NCBI GenBank assembly: GCA_032622095.1
Contig: CP136065.1
Span: 41,639,503 to 41,703,502 of the forward strand
From: Siphonodentalium dalli
Taxonomy: Eukaryota > Mollusca > Scaphopoda > Gadilida > Siphonodentaliidae
Direction of reading: 5' to 3'
DNA length: 64,000 nt
Every line of letters begins with the position of its first letter. Position 1 is the stretch's first letter. Below, piece by piece: positions 32,837 through 43,463 of the stretch. A program made the translations under genes and the position numbers. A model generated the notes under the pieces. It saw nothing but the letters and a program-made list of their open reading frames with translations. It did not search any database and was not told the DNA's origin.

Positions 32837-35003
32837 AGTAACGAAATGCCATGTGTAGTCGGATACAGCGGGAGTGAGACACCAATATGGGATTGCTCTC
32901 ACTCGGGAGCACATTACTATTATCGCAATGAGGACTCTGGAGTGGATTGTCAGGTGAGTACAAGATTCCGCCATATTTACAGTAACAAAATGCCATGTGT
33001 AGTCAGGGATGTAAGTTTTCCGTTTTTTGCCAGTTTTTCGTTCCGTTCCGGCTTCGGTTTTTTTTTTCTGGCTTCCGATTTTTTTGTCCGATTCTTCGTT
33101 AGTGCTTTCACTTTACCGGATGATGTCAAACAATCTTCCGTTTCAGCACACTGAAAGCATTCCGCGATATTGCTTTACCGACCTCCGGTTATGAATAGCA
33201 CATGTCTATTGTTGTTCTTTTCGCGCCTGGATAATTTCTTAGTCGCATTTTAACAATAACAACAATGAGTATTTTAAATCGAGATTCCCCGATCAATGAC
33301 GTGGGATTGAAAAACAAATTCAATTGGTCTTGGCTGGAACAAAAAGATGTTCACGGCGACTTTCTATCCGATTACATTAGGAAAATAAACGTTGCTGGAA
33401 AGGTATTGTGCATTTATTGCGGCGATCACATCAAGTACGGTTCGTCGGGAAAAAAAGCCCTGCACAATCATGCATCGTCGGCAAAACACAACACAAGCAG
33501 GAAAACCTTGGCCAACAACCAACCTCTGCCCAGTGTTTTCACCAGTACACAACTTCTGGAACAGGGTGCTGTGTTGAATTCAAATAAACCTCAGACTGAA
33601 TCCACAATGAAAGCTGTGTATGGAGCCCCACCAAATGTGATCACCCCAGGTGAGACTGCTGCTGAACCAAAACCATTGCCTGTTGTACACTTTACGGACA
33701 GAGTTTCTCATGCAGAGGCGCTGATATGCAGCTTTATAGCAGAACATTCTCTCCCGCTATCAGTTATGCCAGGGATCATTAAATTGTCTCAAGAGCTGAG
33801 CCAGGACAAAAAAGTTTTAGAAAGTCTAAAAATGGAACGACAGACAGCAACCTATAAATTGAAGGAAGGATTAGCAGGTGTGTCACGTAAAAGGATAGTG
33901 AATCGCATTTTTCAATTAACTTGGATGAATGCACAAACAAAGCTAACAAAGAACGTGTATTGAATATTCTTGTTTGCTTTTTCGATGATGATCTTCAAAA
34001 GAGTGTTGTAGAACACTATGCATCAGTCACCATGACAACTGCCAATGCCACAACTGTCCACAAGGTTGTTACAGATCTGCTGATTGATGATGACATCCCA
34101 CTTGCAAATCTAATTTCAAGTTTATCGGACACCACAAATTATATGAGAGGGAAATTAAATGGATTCGAGACCATGCTGAGAAAAGATATTCCCTCACTTT
34201 TGGATATTGATGGAGATATTTGTCATCACATTCATAATTCAGTAAAATTGTTCTGCAAAGCTTTCGATCGACATGTTGAGAAGTTTGATGATGACATATT
34301 CATTGACTTTAGGTACAGTCCAGAATCAAGAGAATACTTAGAAGAGATATGTCATATGCTTGGTATAAAATACCAGGTACCAACTGAGAGAATCCAGCAT
34401 AGATGGTTATCAGCATATGATGTTACTGTCCGCAATGAAAGCCTATTTGATGCTTTCATTCTGTATTACAACTGTTGGCTATCATAATATGATCAGGAAA
34501 CGTACAAGGACATATTCTTGAATATTTTCAAGAAACTGTCAAAGGAGGCCAAAGTCAGGTACTTTCAGATTGTGAAATTCATGAAGGGGAAGAAGTTAAC
34601 AGATGATGGGGAAAAAGAGGAAACAACTATTATAGAAAAAGTATTCTACGAACGACAACTGACTCTTGTTTGTGTTCATTTGTATTGTGCGCTGCTTCCA
34701 ATTTTCAAATCGTTCGTATTAACATTCAAGATGAAAGAGCCCATGGTACACTGTCTTCATGATGAAGTTGTTGCTTTATTCAGGAATTTTCTGGCATGCT
34801 TTGTTAAAGAAGATTCCATCAAGGATCTGAGTGCTCGGAAGCTATCAAGAATGGATCTATCTGACTCACAGTATCACCTGAAACTGAAACATATCTTTGT
34901 TGGTGAGAAGGCAAATGGCATCTTGCAACAGCTTGATCGTGAGGAGAGAAAGGAATTTCTTGACAAACTGTTGAAGTCATATATTGACACAGCAACATAT
35001 ATG

Positions 35004-35744
35004 TAGGTGTGCCACGATTAATCGTATAATCGATGAACCGTTGATAAAGCCGATAATCGATTACCATTTCCGTAATTTATTTCGGACGTCGGAATACCAT
35101 GTTTGTTTTACACAGTTTAATCTACAACCGAAGGTTTAACAACCTTTGATCGTGCATCAGAGAGATTCTGACAACATGAGTATACTTAGATGTTACTAGT
35201 ACAGGCTATTACTTATTGTGTGGTGACTGCTGAATGAAAATCACAATTACTATCACAATTATTTAACATGTTCTGAGTTTTGAAATTTCTGGGTGGGGGG
35301 CTACCTTTGTGATTGTTATCCATGCACACTCTGGAAGTTTTCTGAAACTTACAGTTTCTGTAACATTAGATTCCTTTTTTTTAGGAACCGCCGGCGGTCT
35401 GTCATGCATTCCTATTTTTATATTGTTTGTATGTTTGGCTATTCATAACACTAAAATTAATGGCTATGTTCGTTCTAATGAACTCACAATTATTATAACC
35501 TGGACATCGCCGAGAAATGTGCTGGTATTGAATACATTGGGCTCATTAGTGATTACCGGTGGTTTATGGTGCACATTATTAACGTAAAAAATTACATCAG
35601 CCGAGTTGTTTAACAAACACCCAGCCAATAGGCCATATTACGGAATACTTCCACTGTTATTGATATTAGGCACGATTAATCGATTATAATCGATTATTGA
35701 CGACCGATTATCGATTATCAAAATCAATAATCGTGGCACCTCTA
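35004..35744. mobile_element. Non-autonomous hAT element with exact 8-bp target duplication
   Basis: The ends are taggtgtgccacgatta and taatcgtggcacctcta, fitting the hAT terminal pattern YARNG. They are flanked by catatatg at 34,996-35,003 and 35,745-35,752. The subterminal regions are rich in 'taatcgattat' palindromes. Removing it restores the transposase frame (TYM then QGKL). A 92-codon frame inside is not recognised. Confidence 0.88.
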
Positions 35745-36347
35745 CATATATGCAAGGCAAACTTCCTCTGCGAAACGGAGTTCTTGAATCTGTGTCATCT
35801 CTAGATCCACGAGCTATTGGACATAGCGTCACAGAATCATTGCTTGAGGGAGTAAAATATTATTTCCCTACTGTCATCACAAGAGACCAATTTGACATGT
35901 ATGATTTGGAGTGCAGGAGGATTCATCTAGATCCATGTCTGCCGGATTATTCAAATGATTCAAGACTTGATGAGTGGTGGTCAAAGGTTTTGAAGAGTGA
36001 CTATCCAATCTTGGGAAGAGTGGTCAAAGCATGCCGGTCAATTTTTACCGGACCAAGAGTAGAACAATCATTTAGTACTATGAATGATGTAATATCTAAG
36101 AGATCAAACAGAATGGCTGTCAAAACCTATTCCGCTATTCAAACTGTCAAATATGATCTTCTTTCTAGAGGACAGACGTCTATTGAAAAATTTCATAGAG
36201 ATGACCATCTACCTACTCCAGTGGATAAATCTCTTATATATTACATGCAGACATCATATGGTAGGCACTAGAGGAGGCAGACTAAAAAGGATCAAGTTTC
36301 TAAATCAAAAGATGTGTCAATTCCAGCTGCTGCTGCTCATTCTCGTA

Positions 36348-36747
36348 TTAACCCTTTACCCAACAAACCGGCCAAAACCGGCCAAATAAAGCTTCAACAG
36401 CCTAAAATATCTTCGGTCTGTCTCAATAGAACCATACAAATATGGATATCATTGGAACCGGCTCCTTGACCACATTGTGATAGTTACAGTTATGCCCTGT
36501 GCCAATGCATTCTCTTATATATGCGAGTCGACCATAGGTCGCCTCGCATATATAAGAGAATGCATTGGCCTAAAAAAAATCTTTTTTTAACACTTTTTAC
36601 CATTTTTTCTTACATTCTTTAACAATTTTATAATTTTTAATGTGTTAAGCCAATGCATTCTCTTATATATGCGAGGCGACCTATGGTCGACTCGCATATA
36701 TAAGAGAATGCATTGGCACAGGGCCCTTATGTTGGGTAAAGGGTTAA
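36348..36747 (+). mobile_element. piggyBac-type MITE, double hairpin, copy 5
   Basis: It is complete, with TTAA at 36,348-36,351 and 36,744-36,747. It lies in the Lys-rich C-terminal tail of the hAT transposase at the codons cgt att aaa, so it post-dates the hAT insertion. Confidence 0.9.
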
Positions 36748-37420
36748 AGTGAAAGCATGCCCCAGATCAAAAATAACGGACACAAAAACAAAGAAAAGAA
36801 AGGCTATTCATATTCTAGCCAACAAAGCAAAGGAATCCATTTTGAAAAACTCAAAGAGAAAGCAGGATACGTCATCTCTATCGCACAACAAAAAGATTAG
36901 GCTTCACTGACATGTTTACTGTTTACTTCTTGTACATATATACATTACTGTCAGATATTTGACAGACATACATGTACATGTACTGCAATTGATGTTTTTA
37001 ATTCAGTTCAGGACATTTGAAAAGCTTTGAACATGTTTGAAGAAACTTTTGTAAATCTATAAATATTGCTGAACATTTATCTGACACATGTTGTTTGTTA
37101 GAGCCTTTGTATGTAAATATGTCAGCAACAGAGACTATATAATTTATTGGGTGAGTTACTAGTAGACAATATGTATGCTCTGAATTTTTTTTTACTGAAT
37201 TTTATTTACAAAAACAGGAATTTTGAGCTGGATTGTATATCTCTTTTTTTTTTTTTATCATAGAATGCTCCCAGATGCATTCTCAGAGCCTTGAAAATAC
37301 AAATTTTTCTTGGGGGAGAACCCCCAAACCCCCCATTAGCAAGAGGGGGACACCCCCTACCCCACCCTCCCCGCTTGGCCTTCGGCAGATCATGTTCAGG
37401 TTTTTTTTAATTATCCACTG

Positions 37421-38420
37421 TCGGATACAGCGGGAGTGAGAAACCAATATGGGATTGCTCTCACTCTGGAGCACATTACTATTATCGCAATGAGGACTCT
37501 GGAGTGGATTGTCAGGTGAGTACAAGATTCCGCCATATTTACAGTAACGAAATGCCACGTGTAGTCGGATACAGCGGGAGTGAGAATCCAATATGGGATT
37601 GCTCTCACTCGGGAGCACTCTCCGAGCACATTACTATTATCGCAATGAGGACTCTGGAGTGGATTGTCAGGCGAGTACAAGATTCCGCCATATTTACAGT
37701 AACGAAATGCCACGTGTAGTCGGATACAACGGGAGTGAGAAATCAATATGGGATTGCTCTCACTCTGGAGCACATTACTATTATCGCAATGAGGACTCTG
37801 GAGTGGATTGTCAGGTGAGTACAAGATTCCGCCATATTTACAGTAACGAAATGCCATGTGTAGTCGGATACAGCGGGAGTGAGAAATCAATATGGGATTG
37901 CTCTCACTCTGGAGCACATTACTATTATCGCAATGAGGACTCTGGAGTGGATTGTCAGGCGAGTACAAGATTCCGCCATATTTACAGTAACGAAATGCCA
38001 TGTGTAGTCGGATACAGCGGGAGTGAGAAATCAATATGGGATTGATCTCACTCGGGAGCACATTACTATTATCGCAATGAGGACTCTGGAGTGGATTGTC
38101 AGGCGAGTACAAGATTCCGCCATATTTACAGTAACGAAATGCCATGTGTAGTCAGATATAACAGGAGTAAGAAAGTAATATGGAATATTTCTTACTCAGG
38201 AGCACATTACTATTATCGCAATGAGAATGCTGGAGTGGATTGTCAGGCGAGTACAAGATTCTGCCATATTTACAGTAACGAAATGCCACGTGTAGTCAGA
38301 TATAACAGGAGTAAGAAAGTAATATGGAATATTTCTTACTCAGGAGCACATTACTATTATCGCAATGATGACTCTGGAGTGGACTGTCAGGCGAGTACAA
38401 GATTCCGCCACATGTACATT
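37421..38420 (+). repeat. 144-bp satellite array, about seven units
   Basis: Unit starts (tcggatacagcg) fall at 37,421, 37,565, 37,720, 37,864, 38,008, 38,152 and 38,296: a 144-bp period except for one 11-bp insertion (gcactctccga). The unit is 48 codons and stays open, reading IWDCSHSGAHYYYRNEDSGV then DCQASTRFRHIYSNE. It is also open on the opposite strand for long stretches. Each unit contains a splice-like cag|gtgagt or cag|gcgagt and a tttacag. The last two units are diverged (KKVIWNISYSG). I do not know a protein with this repeat. Confidence 0.9.
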
Positions 38421-39159
38421 AGTTATAAGATAATAAGAATAAGTGTGGCTTATAAATCAATGTTATTTTACACATTCTCAAGTTCTTAATAATTATAATG
38501 TCTAATTGTGTGAGTGCCAGTAGATTGCCTGATGCCTAAGGAGGGTAAAATAGCTCATAAATTGCTAAGAGGTTTTAATTCAGAAATGTTTTCCTGGCAG
38601 AAGCTCCCCCACTCCCCTATTAACCCTTTACCCAACAAAACGGCCAAAACCGGCCAAATAAAGCTTCAACAGCCTAAAATATCTTCGGTCTGTCTCAATA
38701 GAACCATATATGGATATCATTGGAACCGTCTCCTTGACCACATTGTGATAGTTACAGTTATGCCCTGTGCCAATGCATTCTCTTATATATGCGAGTCGAC
38801 CATAGGTCGCCTCGCATATATAAGAAAATGCATTGGCCTAAAAAAAAAAAAATTAACACTTTTTACCATTTTTTCTTACATTCTTTAACAATTTTATAAT
38901 TATTAATGTGTTAAGCCAATGCATTCTCTTATATATGCGAGGCGACCTATGGTCGACTCGCATATATAAGAGAATGCATTGGCACAGGGCCCTTCTGTTG
39001 GGTAAAGGGTTAACACAAGAGAACACCCTCTTACTTATCAAAGACAAAGTTTTTATATTGTAATTTAATTATAACATGTCAGTATGGGTACCAAAACTGT
39101 ACAAAGGCTATTCAAAGAATAATGAGGCACTAAAGAGGCTCCAAGGTAGAATCAATCTA
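38421..39159. other. Spacer after the 144-bp array
   Basis: Apart from the piggyBac MITE at 38,620-39,013 I see no feature or exon in this stretch. Confidence 0.5.
38620..39013 (+). mobile_element. piggyBac-type MITE, double hairpin, copy 6
   Basis: It has TTAA flanks, both hairpins, and ends as in the other copies. One base change (ataagaaaatgc) is present in the first hairpin. Confidence 0.9.
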
Positions 39160-39559
39160 GGCCTTAAAATATGGTGCTGCTCATTTACAGAATGAGGTCC
39201 CCAGAGGGTGAATTTTGTGAAGCTACCCTCCAGTGGGCTAGCATCACCAAGTTCATCCTTTGGGGACCTCATTCTGTATGGCCTCATCTGCCATGGGAGA
39301 CCTAGACATAGATTTAAGTTCCAAGACATGGTGAATATGGTGATGTGTACCCATTGGGCACCTCGATTGTGCATTGTGTCATCTTTCAATTTGGGGATAT
39401 AGAGAAACTAAAAAAAAAGATACTTTCCAAAGACGAGGCCTAAACAAAATGAGGTCCAGATGGTGAATTTAGGGATGCAAGCCGCTGTGCAGGGTAGCGT
39501 CACTAAATTCACCCTCTGGGGACCTCTTCCTGCAAATGAGCAGCACCATATTGAGACCT
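39160..39559. mobile_element. Double-hairpin foldback element, 'gaatgaggtccccag' family
   Basis: The outer inverted ends are ggccttaaaatatggtgctg on the left and the complement of a tggtgctgctcatttgcag stretch on the right. Just inside each end is a ~90-bp palindrome (39,190-39,279 and 39,447-39,535). A unique middle lies between. The layout copies that of the piggyBac MITE (two hairpins, spacer), though the sequence is unrelated. Target duplication not determined. Confidence 0.65.
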
Positions 39560-39646
39560 GAATCAATCAATATCACAGATCTTCAATCTGTTTACCCATG
39601 GGTATATATTAATCAAGAGTTACTGTATCCAAGCACTGGATTTGTC

Positions 39647-41027
39647 ACACATGTGTGTCATCCACAGGCAGTTTACGATGAATACCAGCCTGACTGTAAC
39701 TCACAGACACTCTACATGTGTGTCATCCACAGGCAGTTTACGGTGAATACCAGCCTGACTGTAACTCACAGACACTCTACATGTGTGTCATCCACAGGCA
39801 GTTTACGATGAATACCAGCCTGACTGTAACTCACAGACACTCTACATGTGTGTCATCCACAGGCAGTTTACGGTGAATACCAGCCTGACTGTAACTCACA
39901 GACACTCTACATGTGTGTCATCCACAGGCAGTTTACGATGAATATCAGCCTGACTATAACTCACAGACACTCTACATGTGTGTCATCCACAGGCAGTTTA
40001 CGGTGAATACCAGCCTGACTGTAACTCACAGACACTCTACATGTGTGTCATCCACAGGCAGTTTACGATGAATATCAGCCTGACTGTAACTCACAGACAC
40101 TCTACATGTGTGTCATCCACAGGCAGTTTACGATGAATATCAGCCTGACTGTAACTCACAGACACTCTACATGTGTGTCATCCACAGGCAGTTTACGATG
40201 AATATCAGCCTGACTGTAACTCACAGACACTCTACATGTGTGTCGTCCACAGGCAGTTTACGGTGAATATCAGCCTGACTGTAACTCACAGACACTCTAC
40301 ATGTGTGTCGTCCACAGGCAGTTTACGGTGAATACCAGCCTGACTGTAACTCACAGACACTCTACATGTGTGTCATCCACAGGCAGTTTACGGTGAATAT
40401 CAGCCTGACTGTAACTCACAGACACTCTACATGTGTGTCATCCACAGGCAGTTTACGATGAATATCAGCCTGACTGTAACTCACAGACACTCTACATGTG
40501 TGACATCCACAGGCAGTTTACGATGAATATCAGCCTGACTGTAACTCACAGACACTCTACATGTGTGACATCCACAAGCAGTTTACGATGAATATCAGCC
40601 TGACTGTAACTCACAGACACTCTACATGTGTGTCATCCACAGGCAGTTTACGGTGAATATCAGCCTGACTGTAACTCACAGACACTCTACATGTGTGTCG
40701 TCCACAGGCAGTTTACGGTGAATATCAGCCTGACTGTAACTCACAGACACTCTACATGTGTGTCATCCACAGGCAGTTTACGATGAATATCAGCCTGACT
40801 GTAACTCACAGACACTCTACATGTGTGTCGTCCACAGGCAGTTTACGGTGAATATCAGCCTGACTGTAACTCACAGACACTCTACATGTGTGTCATCCAC
40901 AGGCAGTTTACGATGAATATCAGCCTGACTGTAACTCACAGACACTCTACATGTGTGTCGTCCACAGGCAGTTTACGGTGAATACCAGCCTGACTGTAAC
41001 TCACAGACACTCTACATGTGTGACATC
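39647..41027. repeat. 65-bp satellite array, 21 units
   Basis: The block taactcacagacactctaca occurs from 39,697 to 40,997, exactly 20 periods of 65 bp, so there are 21 units and no indel. It shares flanks with the array at 16,211 on both sides: tttacccatgggtatata upstream and acatcctacacaaaataa downstream. The following 494 bp (41,028-41,521) are collinear with alpha 2 and non-coding. Confidence 0.95.
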
Positions 41028-41521
41028 CTACACAAAATAATCTACCATCCGCAGAGAACTTTTTCAATTTAACTTTTATATGCATCTGACCGAAAGCATA
41101 TATGCAAGCATGCGATTATCTTAAATATCAGATAATGAACATAGCTGTGGTAGTTATTTTATGCAATCATCTAAGTAGACCCAGAAAATAATTGATTTTG
41201 AATCCTTATGTTTAGCTTAATATTGGGGAATTTGAAGCCGTAATGGGTCGGTATTATTTGACTAAGTTTACCATGTGATCATATGAACATGAGATATAGC
41301 TGTATTATTATAGTCTGCAAACAATGAGATATAGATTCATATATATAACTGAACATGCAACAAGTATGCCAGTTTTGCCCACCCCATTCGCTCACTGAAT
41401 TAACCTTACATTTTGATCAGTGCGTTGTTTTGTTGGAATTTAACAGAGTTTAGCAGCTTATTATTTTTCTGCAATGAAGTGTTTTAATACTGGTCTTGAT
41501 ACTTCATTTGAACTATTTCAG

Positions 41522-42621
41522 GAACATGCAGCATACAGAATGCTAATCATATTGATTTGCCTTCAAAACCTAAGGAACCTATTGTGCCATCTGCAGCCAC
41601 AAGCAGTATTTCAACTACAAATGAACCTGTTTTGCCTGATCAAAGTGAGAAGCCATCATCAGCCCATTACACAGTGCCATGGGAAAAATTTACAAATACT
41701 CTCAATAAAAAACTCAACCAGGGAAAAATGCCAACAGGTAAGGAGAGGAGAGCAATGGTAACACTATTGGTGGATGATCTTCAGGGAAAATACGGTTTGA
41801 AACCACGGCCAGAAGTAACGGAAGAAGCTGCCCGACAAATCATCAGTAGGTATCCAGATGCCTTTGAGGACCGCATTTGTAGAACAAAATTAGGAAATGG
41901 TTACAGGGGGCTGCATATACAGCTTAAAAATAAACTTGAAAATGTTCTGAGACCGCTGACAAAAAGAGCATAAAAAAGAGTATTTCAACGAAGAGAGTGA
42001 CCGGTCCCGACCGTGACAGTTATGGCTGTGTACAATGGCAACCAGACCAATATCCGGAGATGAGGCTTCACAAGAAGAAAAAAGGATATGGCTAGAAGAC
42101 CAATCACAGTTATGTAATCGTGATCGTGATACACAAAACATTTCTATAAAGATGGAGCTTACATATTCAAGCCAACGGTTATTTATAAATAACAAGGAAA
42201 GTTTGCTTGACAGTGTCCGTGCATCGTGGCCATTATTGTTCGAACATGAATATATGATGGCCCACTGTGAAACCCTTCTTGGCAAAGATTTTGCAGAATC
42301 ATGATGAGGATCAGAAACAAATGGAAAAGTTCTTCAGGAATTTGAAATACAAGAAAATGACGGAGAAACTGGCAGAATTGGATGAAGCTTTAGAAATGGT
42401 TGGAAATGAAAAGCTGCGTGGATTTGCAATTATACCCTTGATGCATCTAGATTAATTGGAGAGAGTCTCACCCTGGTTAACCAGGTTCTAGATACCAAAC
42501 ACCAATACAATACCAACAAGAGCAATACCAACCAGTGCAACCACAGGAACATTATCACCAACAACCCTACCCTAAAAATACGATTGAGGATAGAATGTCA
42601 TTCCTGCACTATACATGTGAG
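41522..42621 (+). pseudogene. Alpha 3: SAMD3-like module, frameshifted
   Basis: After the acceptor ctatttcag it encodes the same Ser/Pro linker, YTVPWEKFTNTLNKKLNQGK and RRAMVTLLVDDLQGKYGLKP, then GNGYRGLHIQLKNKLENVL. One A is missing from the run in 'ctgacaaaaagagcataa', which brings in a stop at 41,971-41,973. Downstream, EEKRIWLEDQSQLCNRDRDT and SLLDSVRASWPLLFEHEYMM remain in another frame, with a small deletion before EASQEEK. The shared frame change after LLGKDFAES is present. It is less decayed than alpha 2, but still no intact product. Confidence 0.6.
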
Positions 42622-43463
42622 GTATTGAATTATTTTCAAAATTATTTTTAGTATTATTATTGTGTTGATATATTTTGTTGAGTGTCAGTAAATTATTAAC
42701 TTTTTTTTAAATTGTGCCTTTAATACAGGATTGATAATTTCCAGCTTTTCAGCCGATTCCAATTTTTTTCACAAGAATGTTTAAAAAAAGCTTACTTGAA
42801 TTGGCCTGGTTCATGCAAAAATAAAAAGATTTTGAAGGGGTGTATGTTGGAGTTAAGATTCCGGCTTTTTTCAATGTTGTGTGTTCTCATCCCTGTATAT
42901 ATACCATTTAGTAAAATCTTTTTGACATATTGAAAGTGAGCTATTGCCAACACTCATCATCTGTGGGGATGTCCGCCAACAAGTTCCTGCCTGGGTTGAC
43001 CCAGATTGGGCCGACCTATAAAATTTGAAAATGTTTCAATGAAAATTATGGCCATGCACTGCAGCCAACTTCAAGTTTTGTTCTTTGCATCACTGAATCC
43101 TTTGGCTCACCCTACAGGCCACATCCCTCATTCAATCATCACCAAATTTCATATGGAACTTCAGGGTGACCTCTAGATGGGAGCATTACAATATGAAAAT
43201 GTTTTAGTTAAAAAACATGGCTGTTGACTGATCAATTTTAAATAAAATACATGGCCACAGGCAGCCATCATTAATTAGGTTTTTTTGAATCACTAAATCT
43301 TCTGGCATGTTTACAAACCACTTCCTTCATCTAGTTATTACCAAGTCTGATATGGATCTTCTGGTTCTCTTTGCATTACTAATTCTCTATGTTCTTCAGT
43401 TTTATCAGAATCCATATAATCATATCAAATCGAGCTACAGACTACAGTGTCATTTTTTTGCAG
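42622..43463 (+). other. Intron upstream of BEN gene 3
   Basis: It is collinear with 7434-8258 and 18,871-19,719 and holds the same decayed ~160-bp family relic. No exon supported. Confidence 0.5.

Larger units (their letters stand above)
31262..33003 (+). repeat. Degenerate 144-bp repeats, interrupted by MITEs (second cluster)
   Basis: Units at about 31,262-31,426, 31,890-32,230 and 32,837-33,003 carry the core reading FWDSSYSGTHYCNHN or AIWDSSYSGTHYYKHSEDVG plus VDCQGEYK. They are split by two piggyBac MITEs and a foldback element. A 63-bp stretch is repeated head to tail at 31,269 and 31,320. The last unit is interrupted by the hAT element at 33,004. Confidence 0.75.
23998..33802. repeat. 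Large segmental duplication, copy A
   Basis: This segment is collinear and nearly identical with 53,879-64,000. Corresponding points are offset by 30,177 bases at 26,965, by 30,161 after a 16-bp tandem duplication at 28,350, and by 30,198 after a poly-C length difference at 29,862. Copy B also carries an extra ~292 bp at 54,198. The true right edge is beyond the window. Confidence 0.95.
33265..36910 (+). pseudogene. hAT-like transposase with BED-type zinc finger, interrupted
   Basis: It starts MSILNRDSPINDVGLKNKF, followed by WSWLEQKDVHGDFLSDYIRK and a zinc finger CIYC...H...H (residues ~50-75). The middle reads LDECTNKANKERVL, DIDGDICHHIHNSVKLFCKA and QHRWLSAYDV. Near the C-terminus, VEQSFSTMNDVISKRSNRMA is the hAT dimerisation-type motif. 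Lesions are a one-base loss in the A run near 33,890, a TAA at 34,485-34,487, a hAT MITE at 35,004-35,744, a TAG at 36,269-36,271 and a piggyBac MITE at 36,348-36,747. If both insertions are ignored, the frame runs on through a Lys-rich tail to TGA at 36,908-36,910. The role was cut-and-paste transposition; it cannot make a full protein now. Confidence 0.8.
33004..37420 (+). mobile_element. hAT-type DNA transposon, right end damaged
   Basis: The left end cagggatgtaagttttccg follows tgtgtagt (32,996-33,003) inside a 144-bp satellite unit. The satellite resumes at 37,421 with tcggatacagcg, exactly the bases that normally follow tgtgtagt, so the element inserted at that point. The right terminal repeat and most of the right duplication are missing. 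The element contains a transposase pseudogene, a smaller hAT insertion (35,004) and a piggyBac MITE (36,348). Its 3' tail (37,300-37,400) has C-rich, G-rich blocks of the 'gggggagaacccccaaaccc' type. Confidence 0.8.

Noticed and set aside
35309-35587. A 92-codon frame inside the hAT MITE
   Set aside because: No motif, no start context, and it lies in a non-autonomous element; treated as chance.
37411-38145. A 244-codon open frame on the minus strand
   Set aside because: It runs antisense through the 144-bp satellite; the 48-codon period keeps any stop-free frame open, and the protein is a pure repeat with no gene context.
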